Assembly (NCBI GenBank): GCA_019636335.1
Contig: JAHBXR010000001.1
Span: forward strand, 362,712 to 426,711
Direction of reading: 5' to 3'
Length of the DNA: 64,000 nt
From: Pirellulales bacterium
GTDB lineage: Bacteria; Planctomycetota; Planctomycetia; Pirellulales; JAEUIK01
Shown: piece by piece, positions 44,411 through 52,879 of the stretch
How the letters are laid out: each line of letters starts with the position of its first letter
Position numbering within the stretch: position 1 is the first letter of the stretch
Notes under the pieces: model-generated
Databases searched by the model: none
Seen by the model: the letters and a program-made list of their open reading frames with translations, nothing else
What the model was told of the DNA's origin: nothing
Program-made: the position numbers and the translations under genes

Positions 44411-45943
44411 TCAGGCGGCGACGGCCGATTCAGCGCGTCGCAGGGCCGCGGCCAGACGGCGAATTTCTTGTTGCTGCGCCAAACGCTGGCGTTCCCACTG
44501 TTGCGAGGCCTCGAGCACCTCGGCCTCGCTGGCCGCCAGCGTGCTCTGTCGCGCGGCGAGCTGTTCGGTCTGCCGATCGAATTCTGCCTGACGCGCGGTG
44601 GCCCATTCTTGTAGCTCGAGCTTTCGCGTGGCGAGTTGTTCCTGGAGCTGGGTCAGTTCGGTGCGGAGCCGTTCGAGCTCCGCGCGCCGCTCTCCCAGCT
44701 CGCTCAAGGCCAGGCGATGGTGATCGCCGAGGCGGGCGCGAATTCGCGCGAGCGATTGATTGAGCATGGCGGGGGCCACGCTGCCCGAGAGCTGCGCCCA
44801 TAGCTCTTCGGTGGCCAGACGCATCTCGAGCGACTCGCGATGGACCTGGTTCAGGTCGGCGCGCATCTGCTCCAAGGCCTCGCGGCGCCCGTCCAGTTCG
44901 GCTGCTTCGTCAGCGAAACGTCGCCGCTGCTGCTCGAGTTCTTTGGCGGCGCGTCTTTGTTCGGTGACGAGACGCTGCCGTTCGAGCTTGAGTTGTTCTT
45001 GTAGCTCCTCGCGTTCCCCTTCGGCGGCCTGCCGCGCTCCCTGCAATTCCGTAAGGTGGCGTTCGCAGAGTTGTTCTTCGGAGACGAGACGGCGTTCTTG
45101 CGCCTCGAGGCGGTTCTCCCAGGCGGCGAGCTCCTTGGCCATCGTCAATTGCTGCGGGCTGGGCTCGCGGCGCCATTGTTCGACGCGTGCGGCCTCGGTT
45201 TCAATCGCGGCGCGGCGCCGTTCGAGATTCGCCAGCGCCAGTCGCACTTGCTCGAGCGACGCGGCACGTTGCTGATCGAGTTGCTGCCGTTCGCGCAGGC
45301 AGCTCTGCTCCGTGTCGCGCCGCAGGTGCTCGAGATTCGCGCGTGCCTCGGCGAGCAGCGCTTCTTGCTGCCGCAGACGATCGCTCGCGGCGGTCAGTTC
45401 GCCCATCTGGCGCGTGAGGTCCTGTTCGCGCAGTTGAGCATCGAAGCCGGCGCGGCGGCAGGCCGCGGTGTGGGCGCTTTCGCTCGTGGCCAGTTGTTGG
45501 GCCCGTTCGTCGAGCTGCGTCTGTCGCGCGTCGAGCCGGGTGGCGCGTTCGTCGAGTTCGGTCTCCTTTTCCGCCAACTCCTGGGTTCGTTCCTGGAACC
45601 AGAGCCGGCTGTTGCGCCAGTGACTATCGAGCTCGGCGTGGGCGGCATTGAGCTGCGATTCGCGCCGGTCGAGCTCGCGCTGACGCTCGGCGAGATGCTC
45701 GCCCAGTTGGCGCGCGTGCTGTTCGAGCGGTGCGCGCAGGTCAAACTCGGCCACGGCGAGATTCACCGCCGGAGCGACTTGTTCGGCCCCCTGGCCAGTT
45801 GGTGTCACGGGCGCGGCGACGGTGGCGTCTGCTTGCAGCTCCGACGCCGTACGTAGAACGTGCGGCGCATCGACGCGCGTCTCGGTGAAGCCGCCTTCGG
45901 ACGTGGGCGCCGTGGCGTCCGATTTCAATCGCGTTTTGGCCAT
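44411..45943 (-). CDS. Long coiled-coil protein
   Basis: The 510-residue protein is almost entirely heptad-patterned helix from about residue 65 to 505, rich in glutamine, arginine, glutamate and leucine. Examples are ELAEKETELDERATRLDARQ and ERQRLVTEQRRAAKELEQQR. The first 60 residues are disordered. It has no signal peptide or membrane helix, so it is probably a cytoplasmic scaffold, like intermediate-filament-like or SMC-hinge-free coiled-coil proteins. No family can be named. The start at 45943 follows GCGAGG. Confidence 0.75.
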   Translation of the reverse strand: MAKTRLKSDATAPTSEGGFTETRVDAPHVLRTASELQADATVAAPVTPTGQGAEQVAPAVNLAVAEFDLRAPLEQHARQLGEHLAERQRELDRRESQLNAAHAELDSHWRNSRLWFQERTQELAEKETELDERATRLDARQTQLDERAQQLATSESAHTAACRRAGFDAQLREQDLTRQMGELTAASDRLRQQEALLAEARANLEHLRRDTEQSCLRERQQLDQQRAASLEQVRLALANLERRRAAIETEAARVEQWRREPSPQQLTMAKELAAWENRLEAQERRLVSEEQLCERHLTELQGARQAAEGEREELQEQLKLERQRLVTEQRRAAKELEQQRRRFADEAAELDGRREALEQMRADLNQVHRESLEMRLATEELWAQLSGSVAPAMLNQSLARIRARLGDHHRLALSELGERRAELERLRTELTQLQEQLATRKLELQEWATARQAEFDRQTEQLAARQSTLAASEAEVLEASQQWERQRLAQQQEIRRLAAALRRAESAVAA

Positions 45944-46202
45944 GAGCCTCGCTTCCCGCCGGCCGGCCCGTGCTGGACGGGTCGGCCAGGTCTCTGCAAC
46001 CGGCAAGATTTTCCCAGGGTCCTAAATCGGCCACTTGCGGGCGCAAGTTGACGGCGATTCGGCGCAAAGGGAGAGCCGGCCGGCGCTATAGGGCACAGCT
46101 CCGGGAGACCAGGAGAAATGGGCAGGCGAGGTGCAGCACCCCACCCGGACAGCGACGCTAGCAAGCGGTCGCGCCGGGACGAGGGACAAAAACCGGGTGT
46201 GC

Positions 46203-46529
46203 TTAGGCCTTGGCCGCGTCGAGGGCCTCTTGCAGGCGATGCTTGGGCTGCACACCGACGAAGCGGTCGACCACTTCGCCGCCTTTGAAGATCATCAGCG
46301 TCGGAATGCTGCTGATGCCGTAGTTTTGTGCGGCGCCAGGGCTGTCGTCGATGTTGATCTTCGTCACCTTGACGCTGCCGGCGTACTCGTCGGCCAATTG
46401 CTCGACCAGCGGCGCGATCATGCGGCACGGCCCACACCAGGGAGCCCAGAAGTCGACCAGCACCGGCACATTCGCCTTGAGGACTTCCGAGTCAAAGCTG
46501 GTGTCCGTCACTTCAGTTAGCTTTCCCAT
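46203..46529 (-). CDS. trxA: Thioredoxin
   Basis: Thioredoxin reduces disulfides in cytoplasmic proteins. The 108-residue protein has the classic active site FWAPWCGPCRMIAP with Cys32 and Cys35, followed by KITKINIDD-like VTKINIDDSPGAAQNYG, the cis-proline ISSIPTLMIFKGGEVV and the ending FVGVQPKHRLQEAL. The ATG at 46529 has GGAGGT 8 bases upstream. A consensus promoter lies about 110 bases further up. The gene appears to be monocistronic. Confidence 0.96.
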   Translation of the reverse strand: MGKLTEVTDTSFDSEVLKANVPVLVDFWAPWCGPCRMIAPLVEQLADEYAGSVKVTKINIDDSPGAAQNYGISSIPTLMIFKGGEVVDRFVGVQPKHRLQEALDAAKA

Positions 46530-46644
46530 GTTCAACTACCTCCCGGGCGTAATGGTGGGGGCCACAGCGCGATCAGCCGACGCAAAGCTCGACCCCGACC
46601 ACGTTTGCGGCAATTGGCGCCACAGTTCCGATTTCGTTAGCGGA

Positions 46645-46672
46645 ATTATAGGACTAGCGCGCGGGGTGTCAA
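46645..46672 (-). promoter_or_regulatory. Consensus sigma70 promoter of trxA
   Basis: On the minus strand TTGACA (46672-46667) and TATAAT (46650-46645) are separated by 16 bases; both boxes match the consensus exactly. Transcription would start near 46638, giving a leader of about 110 bases before the ATG at 46529. Confidence 0.85.
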
Positions 46673-46790
46673 CGCAGGGCCCCATGTCCGCGCAAACCAC
46701 CGCGCGACAATTGCATTCGACCTCGGCGCTCCCTACGCTACGCCAAGGCGAGAGCCAGTCTTCCCTGCACTTCCACATCATCGGTCGACC

Positions 46791-47774
46791 ATGCGTTGCT
46801 TCCTTGTCTCAAAAAGCCCCATGGGCGAGATCTCTTCCGCTGTCACTGATGTCGCGGCCGAAGAGCTTCCGCCGGGCGATGTCACGATTCGCGTTGCCTA
46901 TTCCTCGCTCAATTACAAGGATGGACTCGCCTCGACTGGTCATCCCGGCGTCGCGCGGCGATTTCCTCACATACCGGGGATCGACGCGGCGGGTACGGTC
47001 CTTGCGAGCCAGGACACCCGCTATCGCGCGGGGGACGAAGTACTCGTGACCGGGTTCGATCTGGGGGCTGGCCAGTGGGGCGGTTACGCCGAACAAATTC
47101 GCGTACCGGCTGCCTGGGTCGTGCCGCTTCCCACGGGGCTGACGCAGCGCGAGAGCATGATCTTCGGGACCGCGGGCTTTACGGCCGCGATCGGTGTTGA
47201 AGCGCTTTTAGCGCACGACATCACCCCCGAGCGCGGCGAGATTGTCGTCACGGGGGCCACCGGCGGCGTGGGAAGCTTGGCCGTGGCGATGCTGGGCCGA
47301 CTCGGCTACCGCGTGGTCGCGGTGAGCGGCAAACCCGAGGCGGCCGACTTTCTGAAAGAGTTGGGCGCTACGGAAGTCGTGCCGCGCGATGCGGTCGACG
47401 ATCGTACGGACAAAGCACTGCTCGGCGCGCGTTGGGCCGGCGCCATCGACACCGTGGGAGGTAATACGCTGGCCACGATTCTGCGTTCGACGACCCGGCA
47501 CGGCTGCGTGACAGCGTGTGGGCTCGTGGGAGGGGTCGAACTGCCGCTGACGGTGCATCCTTTCATTCTGCGCGGCGTGCAGTTGGTGGGGCTCGATTCG
47601 GCCACGTATCCCTCCGAGAAGCGTCCCGCGCTGTGGGCCAAGATGGCGGGGCCCTGGCGGCCGAAAAACCTCGACATGCTCGTGGCCGACGAAGTCCCCT
47701 TGGAGAGAATTCCGGCGAAGGTAAGCGAGATCCTGGCGGGCAGGATCCGCGGGCGCGTGCTCGTGCGGCTCTGA
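46791..47774 (+). CDS. YhdH/AcuI-family NADPH-dependent quinone/acrylyl-CoA reductase
   Basis: The 327-residue protein belongs to the MDR superfamily without catalytic zinc. Landmarks are VAYSSLNYKDGLASTGHPGV, FPHIPGIDAAGTVL, VTGFDLGAGQWGGYAEQIRV and the nucleotide-binding VVTGATGGVGSLAVAMLGRLGY. The segment LKELGATEVVPRD is typical of the YhdH branch, whose members reduce acrylyl-CoA. The natural substrate here is unknown. It is divergent from trxA. Confidence 0.92.
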   Translation: MRCFLVSKSPMGEISSAVTDVAAEELPPGDVTIRVAYSSLNYKDGLASTGHPGVARRFPHIPGIDAAGTVLASQDTRYRAGDEVLVTGFDLGAGQWGGYAEQIRVPAAWVVPLPTGLTQRESMIFGTAGFTAAIGVEALLAHDITPERGEIVVTGATGGVGSLAVAMLGRLGYRVVAVSGKPEAADFLKELGATEVVPRDAVDDRTDKALLGARWAGAIDTVGGNTLATILRSTTRHGCVTACGLVGGVELPLTVHPFILRGVQLVGLDSATYPSEKRPALWAKMAGPWRPKNLDMLVADEVPLERIPAKVSEILAGRIRGRVLVRL

Positions 47775-47845
47775 TCTGACGCGCTTCGGTCGGCCCGCCC
47801 GCTTGCTGTTTTGCTTCCCTGGCGCGTGGCGACTAGCATGGTCGT

Positions 47846-50800
47846 GTGATTCCTGCCCAACCGCCCATTCGGGCCACGTGGCCCCTGATATTCGCGCGCC
47901 GTTTGCCGCACGCTGTAACTGCGCGCCGCGCCATTCTCGCGCTTGGTTGCCTTGCCACGTTCCTGTTTCTGCCGGCGGGTTCGTCCGCACAAGTCGCCTC
48001 CGACACCACGGACATTACTGGCTTCGAGGTGCCCGCCGGCTTTGAAGTCTCCCTCTTCGCCGACGATGATCTCGCCCACAACATCTACTCGATGACCTTC
48101 GATGCGCGCGGGCGACTGGTCGTGTCGGGGCCGGGCTACGTGCGGCGTTTGCTCGACGACGACGGCGATGGCCGCGCCGACCGCAGCGAAACCTACTGCG
48201 ATGGCCCCGCCAGCGGGGCGCAGGGGATGTGCTTTGTCGACCACGATCTGATCTGCACGGCCGATGGCGCCTTGCTGCGCTATCGCGACGAAGATGGCGA
48301 CGGCACGGCCGATGGCAGCCCGCAACGCTGGACGATGCTGAAGAACTCGGAGCATGGCGCGCATGCCATCGTCCAGGGCCCCGATGGCTGGCTCTACATC
48401 GTCTGTGGCAACGATGCCGGCGTTTCACGCGATCACGTGCGGCACGTGGGCTCTCCCGTGCAGGCGCCGCGCTGCGGCGCGATCTTGCGCGTCTCGACCG
48501 ACGGCAAGCAGTTGGAGGTGCTCGCCGACGGTTTTCGCAATCCCTACGACCTGGCGTTCAACGCGACGGGCCATCTCTTCACGGTCGATTCCGATGGAGA
48601 GCGCGATCATCACCTTCCCTGGTATACGCCGACGAGGTTATTCGATGTGGCCGCCGGCCGCCAGCATGGTTGGCTGAACGACGGTCACGTCCGCAGTTGG
48701 AACCAGCCCGAGTCCTTTGTCGACAACGTCGATCGCGCGGCTCGGTTGGGACGCGGCTCGCCCACGGGACTCGTCTGTTACCAGCACACGGCTTTCCCCG
48801 AGCGCTATCGTCAGGGCATCTTCAGCGCTTGCTGGACGTTGGGACGGATCTACTTCCTGCCGCTGGCGCCCGAGGGCGCCACCTATCGCGCAGAGCCGGA
48901 AACCTTCATGCGCACGACGGGGAACGTGGGCTTCGCCCCGTGCGACCTCGAAGTCGCGCCGAATGGCGATCTCTACGTGGCCATCGGCGGACGACAGACA
49001 CGGGGTGGCGTCTTCCGCATTCGCCATGTAGGAGAAACGCAGAACGAACGGGCAGCAGCTAGTTCCCCCTCCGCGGAACCATCGATCCTCGACGTGTTCG
49101 ATGCGCCGCAGCCCTGGAGCAGTTGGTCGCGCGCCAGGTGGAGGCCGTCGGCCGAACGGATCGGGCCTGCTCCGTTTCTCGCCGTCGCGCGTGATGCGTC
49201 TCAATCGACGGCGCGTCGGCGGCGAGCGGTGGAATTGCTGGTCGAGGTCTTCGCCGGACTTCCGGTCGAAGGGGCGCGCGAGCTGATTCAGGAGGGCGAG
49301 CCCGCCCTGGTGGCCCGCGTGGCATGGGCGGTGGGGCTCGAACGGGGCAACCCCGAGAGCCTCTCGCTGCTAGCGCGTCTGACAGGACACGCCGATCCCC
49401 GCGTGACACGCGCGGCCTGGGAGGGGCTCGCGCGGCAGCGGTCATTCGCGCGCGATCTCGATCCCACGCCCCATTGGCTTGCGGGGCTGGCGAGCGCCGA
49501 TCGGCGAGTGCGCGCGGCCACCATTGCCTGCGGCAAACGGGCTGGCCGCGTGAATTTTGCCGCCGCGATCCGCGCGCATCTCGCCGACGAGAATTCCGGC
49601 ACGTTACCGCCGCGCGTCCAACTTGGCCGGCTGTGGATCGAGCGACCGCTGGCCGCCACGAACCGCGATTGGAGCGAGCTGTGCCTGCACCACTGCCAAC
49701 AGATTTTCCGCGATACGAACGACTCGCAATTGCGTCTCGAGGCCGTGCGTCTGATGCAGGTGGCGTTGGGGGATATCAAGCAGGGGGAAGCGGGCGCGAA
49801 ACTGGCCATCGGCTACGAGGCGAACGCGCCCGACGTGGTGGACGAGACGTTTCGCGAAGAGACGGGGCAAGATCTCGCCGCGAGGTTTCCGACCGGGCAT
49901 GCCGAGCTGGATCGCGAGCTGGCCCGGCTGTTGGCCCTGCTGGGTTGTTCGTCGCTGGAGCTTCCCAGGGCCGTCAGCACGCGTTGGACGAAGGAAAGCA
50001 CCGTTCCCGATGACGTCCATTATCTGATGGTGCTGGCCCAGTTGCTCGGCACGCGCGAGGAGTATGTCAGCCGCGCTACGGCGGCGGCCCTGCTTGCGCT
50101 CGACGAGAAGCTTGCCGCCGGCGGGCTGTTGGTCAGCCGCAACTGGCCCGACCGCGTGCAAGAAACCTTCGATCGACTGATGGCGCGCGATGAGGCCCTC
50201 GTGCCGGCGATGCTCGACGATGCAACCTTCGGCCGCGCCGCGCATAGCATGTTCGCCCTGCGCATGACGCCGGAGGGGCGCGAACGCGCCGCACGGCGCA
50301 TGCTCGACGTGGTGCAAGGGGCCGATCCAGCGGAGGGGGCTGTCTGGACCGACGAACTGGTCCAGGTATTGGCGGGACTGCCCCCCGATGAGGTCTACCC
50401 CGCGTTGCGCGGGCAATGGGAAAACTTCGCCCTGCGCGATTCGCTCCTGACGGCCCTCGCTCAACAGCCGCAAGCACAAGATCGCGAGCACTTTGTCGAG
50501 GCGTTGTCGTCGTCGCAGCCGGAGAGCGTCGAGCGTGCGGCGAGTGCGCTCGTTCAGCTCGAATTGCCCGGTAGCCGTCATGAGGTGGCGCAGGCGATTC
50601 TCGCCCTGCGCCGCTTCAGCCTGATATCGCCCGAGGCGGCGAAGCAACGGCCGCTGGCCGGGGCCTTGGGCGAGCCGGTCGAAGCCCCGTTCCGCCGGCC
50701 ACGCATGGCCCTGACGTCGTTGCTTACACATTGGACGGGAGAGCCTGTCGGCAAGTTATCGTCCGACGAAGAGTCCAGCGCCGCCTCCGCGCCCGATCGC

Positions 50801-51343
50801 CCCAGCGAACTCCTGGAGTCGTGGACACGTTGGTTTAGCGAGAAGTATCCCGACGATGTAGAGCTTCTAACGCCGGTCACAACGGCGAGCACGGCCGCCT
50901 GGCAGGCACGACTGGCGGGCATCGATTGGACCGCTGGCAGCGAAGAGCGGGGGGCGAAGATTTTCGAGCGCGCCACCTGCCACCGTTGCCACGTGGGCGT
51001 GAATCGCTTGGGGCCCGACTTGGCCGGCGTGGCCGATCGCCTGGCGCGTGACGACCTCTTCGGGGCGATCGTCGATCCGGGCCGCGACGTATCCCCCCTT
51101 TACCGCACGACGCTCGTCGGCACGCACGACGGCAACGTCTATCACGGGCTCGTCGTTTACGATTCGCCCGAGGGACTGTTGCTGCAGACCAGTCCCGATA
51201 CGACCGTGCGCATCACGGGCGAGGAACTGACCGTGCGACAAGAGAGTACGCAGTCGCTGATGCCGACGGGCCTGCTCGATGCGTTCACGAACGATGAAGT
51301 GGCCGACTTGTACGCGTACTTGAAGACGCTGCGGCCGAAGTGA
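47846..51343 (+). CDS. PVC-type heme-binding dehydrogenase-like protein with HEAT-like repeats and c-type heme
   Basis: The 1165-residue protein has a signal peptide, then a beta-propeller of the PVC membrane-bound dehydrogenase type: VPAGFEVSLFADDDLAHNIY, MTFDARGRLVVSGPGYVRRL, LYIVCGNDAGVSRDHVR, DGFRNPYDLAFNATGHLF. A long helical middle with HEAT-like repeats follows (LVARVAWAVGLERGNPESL and on). It ends in a cytochrome domain with the heme motif CHRCH (ATCHRCHVGVNRLGPDLAG), and a final beta part (HDGNVYHGLVVYDSPEGLLL). It probably oxidises a carbohydrate-derived substrate in the periplasm. The start is GTG. It is convergent with the DUF1501 gene, 30 bases between stops. Confidence 0.9.
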   Translation: MIPAQPPIRATWPLIFARRLPHAVTARRAILALGCLATFLFLPAGSSAQVASDTTDITGFEVPAGFEVSLFADDDLAHNIYSMTFDARGRLVVSGPGYVRRLLDDDGDGRADRSETYCDGPASGAQGMCFVDHDLICTADGALLRYRDEDGDGTADGSPQRWTMLKNSEHGAHAIVQGPDGWLYIVCGNDAGVSRDHVRHVGSPVQAPRCGAILRVSTDGKQLEVLADGFRNPYDLAFNATGHLFTVDSDGERDHHLPWYTPTRLFDVAAGRQHGWLNDGHVRSWNQPESFVDNVDRAARLGRGSPTGLVCYQHTAFPERYRQGIFSACWTLGRIYFLPLAPEGATYRAEPETFMRTTGNVGFAPCDLEVAPNGDLYVAIGGRQTRGGVFRIRHVGETQNERAAASSPSAEPSILDVFDAPQPWSSWSRARWRPSAERIGPAPFLAVARDASQSTARRRRAVELLVEVFAGLPVEGARELIQEGEPALVARVAWAVGLERGNPESLSLLARLTGHADPRVTRAAWEGLARQRSFARDLDPTPHWLAGLASADRRVRAATIACGKRAGRVNFAAAIRAHLADENSGTLPPRVQLGRLWIERPLAATNRDWSELCLHHCQQIFRDTNDSQLRLEAVRLMQVALGDIKQGEAGAKLAIGYEANAPDVVDETFREETGQDLAARFPTGHAELDRELARLLALLGCSSLELPRAVSTRWTKESTVPDDVHYLMVLAQLLGTREEYVSRATAAALLALDEKLAAGGLLVSRNWPDRVQETFDRLMARDEALVPAMLDDATFGRAAHSMFALRMTPEGRERAARRMLDVVQGADPAEGAVWTDELVQVLAGLPPDEVYPALRGQWENFALRDSLLTALAQQPQAQDREHFVEALSSSQPESVERAASALVQLELPGSRHEVAQAILALRRFSLISPEAAKQRPLAGALGEPVEAPFRRPRMALTSLLTHWTGEPVGKLSSDEESSAASAPDRPSELLESWTRWFSEKYPDDVELLTPVTTASTAAWQARLAGIDWTAGSEERGAKIFERATCHRCHVGVNRLGPDLAGVADRLARDDLFGAIVDPGRDVSPLYRTTLVGTHDGNVYHGLVVYDSPEGLLLQTSPDTTVRITGEELTVRQESTQSLMPTGLLDAFTNDEVADLYAYLKTLRPK

Positions 51344-51373
51344 GGCCGGAGTCGCCGCGGCGAGTACGCGGCG

Positions 51374-52855
51374 TCACCCGCGTTTCAGAATCTCGCGGAC
51401 GATGCGTGCGGGGCGGCCGTCGGTCAGCTTTTGATCCTGCCCGTTGTAGTGGAAGGCCAACTGCGTGTGATCGAAGCCGAAGAGGTGCAAGAGCGTGGCG
51501 TGGTAGTCGTTCGGGCTGACGGGATCGACGACGGCCTTGTGGCCGAACTCGTCGGTTTCGCCGTACGTGACGCCCCCTTGGATGCCGCCGCCGGCCAGCC
51601 AGGTGCTGAAGCCCTGGCCGTTGTGATCGCGACCGACGTTGTCGTCGGAGCCGTTGTTCTCGACGACCGGCAGGCGGCCGATTTCGCCCCCCCAGTGGAC
51701 CAGCGTCGTATCGAGCAGACCGCGGTCCTTGAGATCCTGCACGAGCGCGGCCGAAGGCTTGTCGGTTTTTGCGCAGCAATCGGCCAGCGCCTGGCGGATG
51801 TTCGAGTGATTGTCCCAGATCTGCCCGGCGACAAAGAGTTGCACGAAGCGCACGCCGCGCTCGACGAGGCGCCGTGCGATCAGGCAGCGCGTGCCGTACT
51901 CGGCCGTGACGGGGTCGTCGAGGCCGTAGAGCTTGGCGGTTGTAGAACTCTCTTGCGAGATGTCGAGCGCCTCTTTGGCGGCCGTTTGCATTCGGGCGGC
52001 GAGCTCGTAGCTGGCGATGCGGGCTTCGAGGTCGCCTTCGCCAGGATGCGCCTCGAGGTGGCGGCGATTCAAGGAAGCCAGCAGATCGAGATTCTGCCGT
52101 TGCAACTCGCCGCGCAGGTGTGCCGGCGCGTCGAGGTTCAGGATGCGCGGCTCGGCCGAACGCACCACGGTGCCCTGGTATAGGGGCGGCATCCAGCCGT
52201 TCGACCAGTTGCGCACGCCGTCGACCGGGTGCCCACCGGGATCGGTCAGCACGACATAGGACGGCAGATCCTGGCTTTCGGCCCCCAGGGCATAGGTCAT
52301 CCACGAGCCGAGCGCGGGTCGGCCCGGCTGGGCACGTCCCGTGTTCATGAACCAGATCGAGGGCTCGTGCCCGTTGATATCGGTATGCATCGAGCGGACC
52401 AGCGCGATCTCGTCGACGATCTTTGCCGTGTGAGGCAACAGCTCCGACAGTTCCATGCCGCACTGGCCATGTTTGGCGAACTTCCACGGGCTGCCCAGCA
52501 GCTTCTTGCTGGCGCGATTGACGAAGCTGTAGGTGACTTCGCCTTCGTAGTCGGTGCCGCTACGGCGGGTGAGCTCGGGCTTGGGATCGAAAAGGTCGAC
52601 GTGGCTCGGCCCGCCGTGCATGAAGAGCGAGATCATCGCCCGCGCCTGCGGCGGTTGGGGGGGCTGCTTGGGGAGCATGTCGAAATGATGGTTTGCGCGC
52701 GGCACATGGGGCGCGGCCCCGAGAGCGCCTTCGTCGCGCAGCAGGCAGGCCAGCGCGACGCTGCCGACGCCCATCGCATTGCGTGCCAGGAAGGCGCGAC
52801 GCGTCCAGGGAGCTGAGCGCACTATCGGCGCGTCGTGATTCTCGTTTCGACTCAT
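51374..52855 (-). CDS. Tat-exported DUF1501 protein
   Basis: The 493-residue protein begins with a twin-arginine signal (TRRAFLARNAMGVGSVALAC) and has the DUF1501 pattern: ISLFMHGGPSHVDLFDPKPEL, ALGSWMTYALGAESQDLPSYVV, CLIARRLVERGVRFVQLF, LVHWGGEIGRLPVVENNG and GRDHNGQGFSTWLAGGGI. The fold is related to sulfatases and alkaline phosphatases, but no biochemical role is settled. It almost always follows a DUF1549/DUF1553 gene, as it does here with a gap of 24 bases. Confidence 0.93.
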   Translation of the reverse strand: MSRNENHDAPIVRSAPWTRRAFLARNAMGVGSVALACLLRDEGALGAAPHVPRANHHFDMLPKQPPQPPQARAMISLFMHGGPSHVDLFDPKPELTRRSGTDYEGEVTYSFVNRASKKLLGSPWKFAKHGQCGMELSELLPHTAKIVDEIALVRSMHTDINGHEPSIWFMNTGRAQPGRPALGSWMTYALGAESQDLPSYVVLTDPGGHPVDGVRNWSNGWMPPLYQGTVVRSAEPRILNLDAPAHLRGELQRQNLDLLASLNRRHLEAHPGEGDLEARIASYELAARMQTAAKEALDISQESSTTAKLYGLDDPVTAEYGTRCLIARRLVERGVRFVQLFVAGQIWDNHSNIRQALADCCAKTDKPSAALVQDLKDRGLLDTTLVHWGGEIGRLPVVENNGSDDNVGRDHNGQGFSTWLAGGGIQGGVTYGETDEFGHKAVVDPVSPNDYHATLLHLFGFDHTQLAFHYNGQDQKLTDGRPARIVREILKRG

Positions 52856-52879
52856 GCTCTTCGGCCTCACTCGGTAGGT